A DNA stretch of 13,599 nucleotides from CAYJXA01 sp964404595. GTDB lineage: Archaea > Nanobdellota > Nanobdellia > Woesearchaeales > GW2011-AR9. Under the pieces are notes generated by a model. That model did not search any database. It had not been told where the DNA came from and was given only the letters and a program-made list of their open reading frames with translations. The stretch covers positions 1-13,599 of the forward strand of contig CAYOKQ010000045.1 in the NCBI GenBank assembly GCA_964404595.1, read 5' to 3'. The translations under genes and the position numbers were made by a program. Shown here piece after piece: positions 6,532 through 13,456 of this stretch (its first letter is position 1; each line of letters opens with the position of its first letter).

Positions 6532-8237
6532 AAAACCTTGACATCGCTAAAATCCTGAACAGTATCGCTGACATTTTGGAATTACAAGAGATCAAATTCA
6601 AGCCCCAGGCATACCGGAAAGCAGCTTTGTCGGTAGAAGGGCTCGCGGAAGATATTCAGGAAGTCTATGATAGGGGAGAACTGAAAAATATTCCCGGCGT
6701 GGGAGAAAAAATTGCGCAAAAGATAGAGGAAATTCTCACCACTGGAAAATTAGATTATTTTGAGAAACTGAAGAAAGACATTAAAATAAATCTTGAAGAA
6801 ATGAATTCAATTCCCGGGCTTGGCCCTAAAAAGATTAGAGCTTTGTATCAGCAGCTGAAAATTAGAAATTTAGAAGAGTTGGAAAAGGCAATTAAAGATG
6901 GTAGGGTGCAAAAGCTGCGCGGTTTTGGAGAGGAAACAGCCAAAAACCTGCTGCAAGGGATCGCCTTTGCCAGAGGAAAACCACCGCGATTCTTATATGC
7001 CCATGCCTGGCCGATTGTCAAAAATATTCAAGAGCAGCTCTCAAAAATTCCGGCAGTGCAGAAAATAGAAGTAGCCGGTTCATTTCGTCGAGGTAAAGAA
7101 ACAGTGGGAGATTTGGATTTTCTGGCAGTCTCAAAAGAACCAGAGAAAGTAATGGAAGCATTCGTTGGCTTGCCTGACGTGAAAGAGATATTGGTAAAAG
7201 GGCCAGCCAAAAGTTCTATTCGTATGAGTAATGGGATGCAAATTGACCTGCGTGTGGTGCAGGAACATGAATTTGGCGCAGCGTTGCTTTATTTCATCGG
7301 GAGCAAAGAGCATAACGTGGAGTTGCGTAAATTAGCACTGAGCAAAAGCTATACCCTCAACGAATATGGATTATCAATGGTTAAAGATAAGAAGCGGGTG
7401 GCTGGAAAGTCTGAAAAAGAGATCTATGCAAAATTAGGGATGGAATACATCGAACCTGAATTGAGGGAAAATACCGGAGAAATAGCGGCAGCGCAACAGA
7501 GAAAATTGCCCCAGTTGGTAATGGTAAAGGATATTAATGGCACGTTTCATAACCATAGTTTGTGGAGTGACGGGCATAATTCTCTGCTGGAAATGGCGCA
7601 GCAAGCGCAGCTGCTGGGATTTAAATTCATTTCCTTTAACGACCATTATGGGCATGTTGGGATTACCAACCCTTTAAATGAAAAACGATTGCAAAGATAT
7701 CTGAATGAGATTGAAAAAGTGCGTAAAAAAGTGAACATTAGAGTTTTTTCAGGTATTGAAATTGATATTCTCAAGGATGGATCTCTGCCGCTGCCTGTGG
7801 CAACATTGAAAGAACTTGACGTGGTGGTCGCATCAGTGCATGTAGCGCTGAAGATGAGCGAGCGTGAGATGACTCAACGGGTGTGCAATGCGCTGCAGCA
7901 GTATCCTATTAACATTCTTGGACATCCTACGGACAGAATTATCAATGTGCGTGATTCTCTGGCGCTGAATTTAGATAAAGTATTTGAAATTGCGGCGCGT
8001 AAGCAGGTATTTATGGAAATTAATGCATCACCGGCTCGCATGGATTTGGATGGCACTAAAGTCAAAGCTGCTCTCAAGGCAGGGTGCCAGTTCGCACTTG
8101 GTACCGATGCGCATGCTGCAGATCATTTGGCCGGATATCCGTATGGGGTTCTCATGGCACGGCGAGGGTGGCTAGAAAAGAAAGATGTAGTCAATTGCTG
8201 GGATGTGAAAAAAATTGAGAAAGTGATGGGAAAATAA
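6528..8237 (+). CDS. polX: Family X DNA polymerase with PHP phosphoesterase domain (PolX)
   Basis: Gap-filling polymerase for base excision repair, with a metal-dependent PHP exonuclease/phosphoesterase domain. 569 residues, the usual PolX length. Helix-hairpin-helix segments are centred on PGVGEKIA (56-63), PGLGPKKI (96-103) and RGFGEETA (131-138). The nucleotidyltransferase motif GSFRRGKETVGDLD is at 184-197, with metal-binding Asp195 and Asp197 and the third Asp at 240 in MQIDLRVV. The PHP domain covers about 338-569: HNH 341-343, SDG 347-349, NDH 371-373, GIEID 409-413, SVH 436-438, GHP 465-467, MEINASP 496-502 and TDAH 526-529. All expected metal ligands are present, so both activities should be intact. 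ATG 6528 is the start, because an in-frame TGA lies shortly upstream. The gene may be coupled to a short upstream ORF through ATGA. Confidence 0.96.
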   Translation: MKNLDIAKILNSIADILELQEIKFKPQAYRKAALSVEGLAEDIQEVYDRGELKNIPGVGEKIAQKIEEILTTGKLDYFEKLKKDIKINLEEMNSIPGLGPKKIRALYQQLKIRNLEELEKAIKDGRVQKLRGFGEETAKNLLQGIAFARGKPPRFLYAHAWPIVKNIQEQLSKIPAVQKIEVAGSFRRGKETVGDLDFLAVSKEPEKVMEAFVGLPDVKEILVKGPAKSSIRMSNGMQIDLRVVQEHEFGAALLYFIGSKEHNVELRKLALSKSYTLNEYGLSMVKDKKRVAGKSEKEIYAKLGMEYIEPELRENTGEIAAAQQRKLPQLVMVKDINGTFHNHSLWSDGHNSLLEMAQQAQLLGFKFISFNDHYGHVGITNPLNEKRLQRYLNEIEKVRKKVNIRVFSGIEIDILKDGSLPLPVATLKELDVVVASVHVALKMSEREMTQRVCNALQQYPINILGHPTDRIINVRDSLALNLDKVFEIAARKQVFMEINASPARMDLDGTKVKAALKAGCQFALGTDAHAADHLAGYPYGVLMARRGWLEKKDVVNCWDVKKIEKVMGK

Positions 8238-8586
8238 ATGCATACAAGAGCGAGAAGGATGGCACTGGTGTGGTTTAGAAACGGAAAGTCGGTATAAAGA
8301 AGTATATCAGCAGGTGAAAGATACGCATACATTTCAGTCGTGGCAAAAACAAATGTTTTTACGAGAACAATCTGCTTTGCGGGATTTGCTGTGCGACCGC
8401 AGCTACAGCATGCAAATTGGCCTTAATGCTGTTAGTTTAGTGGACTTGTTCCGGGGTAATATTGTAAAAGCACTGGAGGGCACAAAGGTAAAGCCTTTGG
8501 CATCATCAGAAAAAATTATCTGTACGCTTTTGTTAGCTCATACCCTCTTTCTTCAAAAAGTTGAGCAACCCTCTGGGCAACATTAG
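8227..8586 (+). pseudogene. Possible gene remnant or small gene downstream of polX
   Basis: A frame open from just after a TGA at 8224-8226 runs to TAG at 8584-8586. It begins inside the end of polX in another frame and overlaps the last 71 bp of the convergent 8516-8950 gene. It has no ATG before 8353; a GTG at 8314 would give 90 residues. The translated text around 8240-8510 (for example GWHWCGLETESRYKEVYQQV and SMQIGLNAVSLVDLFRG) has a natural, amphipathic amino-acid make-up, and no other gene explains the 278 bp between polX and 8516. It could be a small GTG-start gene or the tail of a gene whose beginning was lost. I do not recognise it. Confidence 0.3.
8510..8515 (-). terminator. Oligo-T terminator candidate after the 8516 gene
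   Basis: On the minus strand six Ts directly follow the TAA stop of the 8516-8950 gene. Archaeal RNA polymerase terminates at such T runs in the non-template strand without needing a hairpin, so this is a plausible end for the minus-strand group. Confidence 0.35.
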
Positions 8587-8950
8587 AATCTTGAACTGCT
8601 ACTCCTGTAACTCTTGGAAATAAATCATTAGCATCTCTGTCTCCAAATTTGATGCTTCCGTCTTCCGCAATGGTTGGCGGTACTGTCTTTAGAATGTCGT
8701 AAAGTTCTTTTCTTACATCAACAGTAGCTGGAACCAATTCTCCATTACTTTCTCTACGCCTATATGGAACTGCATCCCATCTCCCTGTATTATGTTCTGG
8801 GCTTACTATTCTTGCTACTTCTACACAATCTTTTCCAAAAACACCATATGGCAAGTCTGCTTGATCTACTTCAAACAAAAAGCTTTCTCCTTCCGCCAAT
8901 TGATTAGCTTTAAAATAAACAGTGATTTTCTTTGCCAGGTTTAATGACAT
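8516..8950 (-). CDS. Unrecognised 144-residue protein
   Basis: I do not recognise this protein. It begins MSLNLAKKITVYFKANQL and ends YELTKAYR. It has no signal peptide, membrane segment or cysteine cluster, and its single cysteine is in GKDCVEVAR. The first half looks beta-rich (ITVYFKANQ, SFLFEVDQ, VEVARIVS); the second half has a helix-like RKELYDILKTV and a C-terminal helix (VAQRVAQLFEERGYEL), giving a compact alpha/beta fold. ATG 8950 has a GGAG Shine-Dalgarno-like motif at 8957-8960 with a 6 nt spacer, and a box A-like ATATAAAA at 8987-8994 predicts a 14 nt leader. It is last in a minus-strand group of unrecognised genes, 33 bp after the two-membrane-segment gene, and a T6 run follows its stop. 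Confidence 0.72.
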   Translation of the reverse strand: MSLNLAKKITVYFKANQLAEGESFLFEVDQADLPYGVFGKDCVEVARIVSPEHNTGRWDAVPYRRRESNGELVPATVDVRKELYDILKTVPPTIAEDGSIKFGDRDANDLFPRVTGVAVQDSNVAQRVAQLFEERGYELTKAYR

Positions 8951-8983
8951 TTTTATCTCCGCTTTGTGTATAAGCTTACATTA

Positions 8984-10000
8984 CTATTTTATATTTGGAT
9001 TATATCCTTCCGGAACTTCTGCACCAACCAACCCATCGAGCAATACTTTACATCGAGGATTGGTTATTCCTGAGGTGTCCGAACTTACTAACTGAATACC
9101 CTGTTTTGTAAATTCTCTTGTTTCTGGATTAAGAACAAATTTATCAAATCCGGCAGCATATGCGCCGCTTGAACCAACAGAAAAATATTCATTTAGAACT
9201 AAAACTGCTTTTCCATCGATTTCTTCACGCGTAAGACGAGGAGCATCATATTTGAAACTAATTTTAACAACTGGATTATCTTCTAACGTTCCTTTGCTCC
9301 TGTCAGCAGAAAGCAATCTAAATTCTCGAGTTGCCCATCCCCCATCAGACCCATGCTGATCAGCAACATAGAAAACATGAACTTTATCCCCATCAGCTAC
9401 AGCCTGACCATGTTCATAACAAAATGGGCTTTTTGTTTCTCCATACGCCGTAACTTGTTCATCATTAAGCAAAGCAACTCCTCTTCGTGTTTGTACTAAA
9501 GTTCCTTCTTCAGTTTGATTTGTAAAATGTGGATTTCCATAACGTGTTCTAACAGCTCTTTGTAGTAAAGAAGAACCCACTCTTCCATGAGCATCTCTCA
9601 CAGCATCAGATAATTCAATATCTTTATTCTTCTTTCTGTTTTCAATACCTCTTAGAAAGTCAATAACATTTTTATCAACCTTGCCTTCAGCAACATAACC
9701 CATTCCCAAACTAAAACCGACACCAACAGAAGCTAAAATTGCTGCTACTGATCCTAAACCAAATCCCCAAGCTCCAAATTGATATACTGCCTCTCCCACG
9801 GCTGGTGAATTTACTAAATTCCCTAGATTGGTTGTAATTCCTTCCCAACCCACATGTTCGAAAGTTCCTCCTACTCCTAATGATGTAAGAGCAGTTGGTC
9901 CTAAAAGTACCGATGGGAATGCTAATGTATTGGCTGCCACTCTGGTAGCTTTTCCTAATGTTGATTTTTCAAGTTGGTATTCTAATCTGGAATCTGCCAT
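8984..10000 (-). CDS. Unrecognised membrane protein with two N-terminal hydrophobic segments
   Basis: 338 residues from ATG 10000. I do not recognise the family. Residues about 22-45 (AANTLAFPSVLLGPTALTSL onwards) and 76-101 (GFGLGSVAAILASVGVGFSL onwards) are hydrophobic, Gly/Ala-rich and likely to cross the membrane as a hairpin. A charged stretch, RKKNKD at 122-127, follows, and then a soluble C-terminal domain of about 190 residues with beta-type segments (KVHVFYVADQ, AVLVLNEYFSVGSSG, KFVLNPETREF). Both termini would lie on the same side, and the charged loop suggests the cytoplasmic side. ATG 10000 is preferred over GTG 10054 because GAGGT lies 7 nt upstream and the extra 18 residues translate a promoter-like A/T stretch. 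It sits downstream of the zinc-finger pair, after a 138 bp spacer with its own box A. Confidence 0.72.
   Translation of the reverse strand: MADSRLEYQLEKSTLGKATRVAANTLAFPSVLLGPTALTSLGVGGTFEHVGWEGITTNLGNLVNSPAVGEAVYQFGAWGFGLGSVAAILASVGVGFSLGMGYVAEGKVDKNVIDFLRGIENRKKNKDIELSDAVRDAHGRVGSSLLQRAVRTRYGNPHFTNQTEEGTLVQTRRGVALLNDEQVTAYGETKSPFCYEHGQAVADGDKVHVFYVADQHGSDGGWATREFRLLSADRSKGTLEDNPVVKISFKYDAPRLTREEIDGKAVLVLNEYFSVGSSGAYAAGFDKFVLNPETREFTKQGIQLVSSDTSGITNPRCKVLLDGLVGAEVPEGYNPNIK
8987..8994 (-). promoter_or_regulatory. Box A-like ATATAAAA before the 8950 gene
   Basis: On the minus strand this A/T element lies at the very end of the preceding coding region. It predicts a start near 8964, giving a leader of about 14 nt that still contains the GGAG motif at 8957-8960. 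The 8950 gene could therefore be expressed separately as well as by read-through. Confidence 0.3.
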
Positions 10001-10007
10001 TTTATTT

Positions 10008-10012
10008 ACCTC
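10008..10012 (-). promoter_or_regulatory. Shine-Dalgarno GAGGT deciding the start at 10000
   Basis: On the minus strand GAGGT is followed by a 7 nt spacer and ATG 10000. The alternative GTG at 10054 has no such motif. This is why the shorter, 338-residue product is annotated. Confidence 0.55.
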
Positions 10013-10057
10013 AATTTTGTTTGCTTTTGTTAATTTATATCTTAAAAGCGGCACTAC

Positions 10058-10065
10058 TATTTAAA
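10058..10065 (-). promoter_or_regulatory. Box A TTTAAATA of the 10000 gene
   Basis: On the minus strand TTTAAATA predicts transcription from about 10035, giving a leader of about 35 nt that contains the GAGGT motif. A second A/T element, ATATAAAT at 10033-10040, is closer but would place the start almost on the Shine-Dalgarno motif. Confidence 0.42.
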
Positions 10066-10138
10066 TCTTTTGTCTCTCTTTAGTGAATACATTATAAAAA
10101 CAAAAGCATTTTAGCTAAATATTCGGTATCTTGCGAAT

Positions 10139-10483
10139 TTAGTATACCATTAGTTTCAGCTGCATTTCATATGTTTCTGTATACATTTCAAATAGCTTCT
10201 GGGGATTTATTCCATTCAGTGAAGTGGGAAAACCAGGTAAAACTCTTTGGGTAAGACTACCTATCTCACGCAGAACATAACGAGCGCCATCCTGATTTTG
10301 GGTATGTCTTAAACCAGATACCGTATCAAAACAAGCATATAACTCATCTAAAATGTCTACATATTGCCCATGCCAAACAGATGCAGCAAAGGAATCTCTA
10401 AGAGACTGCTCTTGCTGATTAGTATGTGCTTTTCCGTGGTCATCAACACCCCAATTACCGCCCATTCCGTCATCTACGCCCAC
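10139..10483 (-). CDS. Unrecognised 114-residue protein coupled to the zinc-finger gene
   Basis: I do not recognise this protein. The GTG start at 10483 lies 2 nt after the TAG of the zinc-finger gene and has GAGG at 10491-10494 with a 7 nt spacer, so the two are likely to be translated in tandem. An ATG six codons in is an alternative. The first 20 residues are Gly/Asp-rich and probably disordered; the rest looks mainly helical (LRDSFAASVWHGQYVDILDE, YVLREIGSLTQRVL, LFEMYTETYEMQLKLM). There is one cysteine, no membrane segment and no recognisable catalytic motif. Such a small helical partner beside a zinc-finger protein would suit a complex, but that is only a guess from position. Confidence 0.6.
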   Translation of the reverse strand: MGVDDGMGGNWGVDDHGKAHTNQQEQSLRDSFAASVWHGQYVDILDELYACFDTVSGLRHTQNQDGARYVLREIGSLTQRVLPGFPTSLNGINPQKLFEMYTETYEMQLKLMVY

Positions 10484-10485
10484 AT

Positions 10486-10737
10486 CTATTCCTCACTCTT
10501 GGCCATGCTCTCTTCAAAATCTTTCGCACACTCCTCAGAACAGAATGCATATTCTTCGCTTTCTATGACTTTAGTAATTTTTTTCTTGCGCAAAGCGATG
10601 CCGCATTCAGAACATTCATCTATATCATCCTCATTAGCATATCCGCGGGTAAACGCTTCGTCTTCTTCGTCCTCGTCCGCAACATCTTTATCATCTTCAA
10701 CCGGCGTATCTTCATCAAATGTTTCGTCTTCTTCCAT
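10486..10737 (-). CDS. Acidic protein with a TRASH-like CxxC/CxxxC zinc finger
   Basis: 83 residues. Residues 1-41 are a highly acidic, probably disordered tail rich in Asp and Glu. Residues 42-78 hold CSEC (C42, C45), then about 20 residues including KKKITKVIESEEYAF, then CSEEC (C66, C70). This Cx2C-x20-Cx3C layout with an aromatic residue before the second cysteine pair is that of the TRASH/YHS treble-clef group, to which ribosomal protein L24e is also related in fold; those domains bind metal or act within larger complexes. The exact partner here cannot be told. ATG 10737 has a GAGG-containing purine run at 10747-10750, 9 nt upstream. The next gene begins 2 nt after its stop, so the two form an operon. 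Confidence 0.72.
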   Translation of the reverse strand: MEEDETFDEDTPVEDDKDVADEDEEDEAFTRGYANEDDIDECSECGIALRKKKITKVIESEEYAFCSEECAKDFEESMAKSEE

Positions 10738-10790
10738 GATTATGTCCCTCTCTAAAAGCAGGTTTTTTAGTAAGTATTCTTAAAGGTTTG

Positions 10791-10798
10791 GTTTATAC
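10791..10798 (-). promoter_or_regulatory. Box A-like GTATAAAC before the zinc-finger operon
   Basis: On the minus strand GTATAAAC predicts a start near 10768 and a leader of about 31 nt carrying the GAGG motif. A second candidate, CTTTAAGA at 10778-10785, would give an 18 nt leader. I cannot decide between them by reading. Confidence 0.3.
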
Positions 10799-10846
10799 AG
10801 TATATGTTTTATGCGGTCATTTTTTCCAACCCCATTTAAATCTTTT

Positions 10847-10851
10847 AAAAA
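10847..10851 (-). terminator. T5 terminator candidate after the glycosyltransferase
   Basis: Five Ts on the minus strand lie 10 bp after the stop of the glycosyltransferase gene, before the promoter region of the zinc-finger operon. Short T runs can end archaeal transcripts, but this one is near the lower limit. Confidence 0.22.
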
Positions 10852-10861
10852 CAAGCTCTTT

Positions 10862-11986
10862 TTAGTTATAACTATTAAGTAATATCCGCTTGATCTTATT
10901 TATAGATCTTTCCCAAGAAAAAGAATACGCGATGGTTTTACGGGCATTCATTCCCAATTGTGCCTGCAAATCCTTGTTTCGAAGCAATTTATCAATTTTA
11001 GCGGCCAGGACGGCGGGGCTATTACGGGGAGCAAAGATGCCGTTGTAATCTTTCGTGATATAACTCTTCATGAAGCCCACTTTAGTGACTATGACCGGAA
11101 GCCCGGCCGCCATGGCCTCCAAAGTGGCCAGAGATGTTGTTTCAGTATGGCTGGGCATCACAAAAATGTCCATGGCTTTTAGATATTCTTCCACATTATT
11201 TACAAATCCGGTCACACGACAATTTTGTGTTTCTAAAAAAGGCTTTTTCTGCTCTGGTGGGCCATCTCCCACTATGAGTAAAATAACATCTTTGTGGTGA
11301 AGTTTCTTAAATGCATTTAAAAGTGCCTGTACATTTTTCTCCTTGGAAATACGGCCGACATACCCAATTACTTTTTTATGGGCAGGGATTCCCATTTTTT
11401 CTTTACTTTTTCTCTTGTCCGAAGTCATTGAAAATGTTTCGATATTCACACCCAGGCGGGCCACAGAAATGTTCGCTTTTACTCCCTCAGCATGCAAATA
11501 TTCTTTTAAGCTGGGATAGGGGACGATAATTACATCACATAGGTTGTATAACATGATGGAAAAACGCTTAAAGAATAAAGTAAAAAAATGTCGAATGAAA
11601 GAAGGCAGAAATTTCTCAAACAAGGTCCAGCCTATAACATGAATATAGGAAATGGTTTTTTTATTGAACTTATGGCCATAGTACATTGCCAGTATACTTA
11701 TGAAGGCAGGCCCCTGAATAAAAATAAGGTCACTTTTTCTCACCGCATCTTTAATTCTTTGAAAATTTGCCCAAGATAATTTCATATTTGGATATCCTGA
11801 GAGAGAGACCAGATTAGAAGGAAATACGTACGTGACATTACCCCCCTTTTTTTGGCCTAAGTAAGGAACCAGCAAGGAGATCGAGAAAGTATCTGCGCAG
11901 CGGCTCAGAAACTCATTCATAAAACGCAGTATTCCATCTACTTTCGGATAATAGGTGTCGGCAACAATAAGTAGTTTTGGCTTCAT
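10862..11986 (-). CDS. GT4-family (group 1) glycosyltransferase
   Basis: 374 residues, GT-B fold, retaining glycosyltransferase that moves a sugar from a nucleotide-sugar donor; acts at the cytosolic face of the membrane. The N-terminal acceptor half starts KLLIVADTYYPKVDGI, with the open loop typical of the family. The donor half shows GYVGRISKEKN 208-218, GDGP 240-243 and the E-x7-E motif in TETTSLATLEAMAAGLPVIV (Glu282 and Glu290). A hydrophobic and basic stretch around 115-150 (FEKFLPSFIRHFFTLFFKRF) could dock on membrane. It overlaps the PIG-L deacetylase gene by 4 bp (ATGA at 11983-11986), so the two are co-translated and probably act in one pathway, with the deacetylase removing an acetyl group from the sugar the transferase adds, as in GPI-anchor, mycothiol and bacillithiol synthesis. 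The exact substrate cannot be told. Confidence 0.92.
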   Translation of the reverse strand: MKPKLLIVADTYYPKVDGILRFMNEFLSRCADTFSISLLVPYLGQKKGGNVTYVFPSNLVSLSGYPNMKLSWANFQRIKDAVRKSDLIFIQGPAFISILAMYYGHKFNKKTISYIHVIGWTLFEKFLPSFIRHFFTLFFKRFSIMLYNLCDVIIVPYPSLKEYLHAEGVKANISVARLGVNIETFSMTSDKRKSKEKMGIPAHKKVIGYVGRISKEKNVQALLNAFKKLHHKDVILLIVGDGPPEQKKPFLETQNCRVTGFVNNVEEYLKAMDIFVMPSHTETTSLATLEAMAAGLPVIVTKVGFMKSYITKDYNGIFAPRNSPAVLAAKIDKLLRNKDLQAQLGMNARKTIAYSFSWERSINKIKRILLNSYN

Positions 11987-12624
11987 CGTATTTTAAAAAA
12001 ATGTTCTCCGAATCGTTTGCGGATATGGAATCCGTCTTTGATTGCCCTGTACAAAAGTAATACAAAAGGGTAGGCAATGTGAATACGCTGGCTGGTAAAC
12101 TGTTTAAGAGCTTTAAGTTTAATAGAGAAAGTTTTAGTGACGTCAACATAGAGGGCCGGATAGAGCGTCCGAAAAGAGACCGGATTCCATACCGAATACA
12201 TATACACTTCTGGTTTTTGCATGAGCTGGTCATAGAGTTCCAGGGTAATTTTATGCACGGCTTGATGGTCCGGGTGAGGATCTTCGTGGCTATGGGTAAA
12301 TATTTTTCTTGGATTTTCTTTTTTAATGAGATGCAGAAGCTTTGGGCTTATTTTCTGATAATCTTCATAAAATTTAAATTCACGTAAATCCAGGAATGAA
12401 ATACTGCATCGTAGAATTTTGCTGGCCAAAAAAGCTTCCCGTGATCTCATTTTCTTAGTGACATTTCTTTTTAGCCAAGGATGGGATTTTTCACCATATG
12501 AGAAAATGATTACTTTTACTTTTTTCTTTTGCTGCACATATTGGGCTATTGTTCCGCCGGCCCCCAGCACAAAATCATCGGAATGAGCACTCAGGATAAG
12601 AACCGTATCTCTTTTTGTAGGCAT
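11983..12624 (-). CDS. PIG-L/LmbE-family N-deacetylase
   Basis: 213 residues, zinc-dependent de-N-acetylase of the PIG-L superfamily, which acts on N-acetylglucosamine-type glycosides. The first metal motif AHSDD is at 13-17 (usually AHPDD); the second, PHPDH, at 116-120. The expected ligands His14, Asp17 and His120 and the general base Asp16 are all present. The C-terminal region has hydrophobic and basic patches (IAYPFVLLLYRAIKDGFHIRKRF) that could touch membrane lipids. It is first in a two-gene operon with the glycosyltransferase, overlapping by 4 bp. A weak box A (CTTAAA, about 12645-12652) lies some 24 bp upstream of ATG 12624, so the mRNA may be nearly leaderless. The likely role is deacetylating the product of its partner in glycolipid, surface-glycan or low-molecular-weight thiol synthesis; the substrate is not determinable here. 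Confidence 0.9.
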   Translation of the reverse strand: MPTKRDTVLILSAHSDDFVLGAGGTIAQYVQQKKKVKVIIFSYGEKSHPWLKRNVTKKMRSREAFLASKILRCSISFLDLREFKFYEDYQKISPKLLHLIKKENPRKIFTHSHEDPHPDHQAVHKITLELYDQLMQKPEVYMYSVWNPVSFRTLYPALYVDVTKTFSIKLKALKQFTSQRIHIAYPFVLLLYRAIKDGFHIRKRFGEHFFKIR

Positions 12625-12658
12625 GATAGAACAAAAATTTATGGGTTTAAGTAGTTTT

Positions 12659-13432
12659 CTACCCTTTTAAATTATACGCGGTCTTAAATGAAGTTATAGC
12701 TTTATTGTCGGCATCGTATAAAGTGAAAGTAATCTCTACTGCGCTTAGATCGCCGGCGGTAACTTCACTATAGCTAAATCCTTGTGGCACCATTACCTTC
12801 GAGCTTGCGGTTTCTCCTGCTTTTATCGTTTTGGAAGAGAGTGGAAGAGGTATTTTCTTTTCAAAATCATCGTACCCTTCAACCAGCATACCTAAATGAT
12901 CTACTTTAATAGTTCCATCTTCCTTATTTTTAATAGTATAATCTACTTTAGTAATTTTTCCCCAGGTTTCTTTCCATTCGATATCAACATCATTGATAGC
13001 AAGAGCAACTTTGGTATAGGTAGTGATAATAGCTTCTTCTGCTGCGGCTGGTATTTCTGGGGTGGTATTTTCGGCAGTGTTGACAGCTTCTGTCCCATCC
13101 TGCGTTGTATTGGCCGTGTTAGATGTTTCAGCCACAGCTGCATTCGTGACCTCATCCTCATCAGAACTTGTAAAAAGTTTGGCAAACCAGCCTGTAATCC
13201 CCGAATCGGAACTTGAATTTTCTTCCTCTGCCACTTCCAGTTCTTCAGCTTCTTCTATTTCCACCACTGCTGCAGGCTCAAGAGAAGTGGTGTCAACACT
13301 CCATCTTCCTAGGAAAAAAACCAGGAGTAGAATAATGACTGAAATCGAGCCTTTGAGAACACTTCGCGGCCTGATGCGGATCTGGATTTCCTGATCTAAA
13401 GCGGAATTTGAAGAACTTTCTATTCTAGCCAT
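12659..13432 (-). CDS. Membrane-anchored protein with disordered linker and beta-rich outer domain
   Basis: 257 residues, family not firmly recognised. A basic N-terminus (RIRPRSVLKG, 18-27) precedes one membrane segment at about 28-43 (SISVIILLLVFFLG), so by the positive-inside rule the rest is probably outside. Residues 50-135 are an acidic Glu/Ala/Thr/Asn-rich, low-complexity linker with three possible N-glycosylation sequons (Asn72, Asn108, Asn122). Residues about 138-257 form a beta-strand-rich domain (KVDYTIKNKEDGTIKVDHL, AVEITFTLYDADNKAI) that resembles the archaeal FxLYD/Ig-like type by pattern only. ATG 13432 is supported by a perfect TTTATATA 28.5 bp upstream and a pyrimidine-rich spacer without a Shine-Dalgarno motif. 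It lies 34 bp upstream of the deacetylase start. Confidence 0.82.
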   Translation of the reverse strand: MARIESSSNSALDQEIQIRIRPRSVLKGSISVIILLLVFFLGRWSVDTTSLEPAAVVEIEEAEELEVAEEENSSSDSGITGWFAKLFTSSDEDEVTNAAVAETSNTANTTQDGTEAVNTAENTTPEIPAAAEEAIITTYTKVALAINDVDIEWKETWGKITKVDYTIKNKEDGTIKVDHLGMLVEGYDDFEKKIPLPLSSKTIKAGETASSKVMVPQGFSYSEVTAGDLSAVEITFTLYDADNKAITSFKTAYNLKG

Positions 13433-13456
13433 GAAAAGAAGAAAAACATCAGGGAA

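Noticed and set aside
10001..10054. GTG start at 10054 for the two-segment membrane protein
   Set aside because: There is no Shine-Dalgarno motif or correctly placed box A; GAGGT 7 nt before ATG 10000 favours the shorter form.
10364..10783. 139-codon plus-strand frame rich in serine
   Set aside because: Antisense to the acidic-tail gene; runs of Asp/Glu codons read as Ser/Phe on the other strand. The minus-strand gene has a cysteine motif and start signals.
12896..13394. Overlapping plus-strand frames opposite the anchored protein gene
   Set aside because: They are antisense to a low-complexity Glu/Ala/Thr linker, which produces long Ser/Phe-rich shadow frames.
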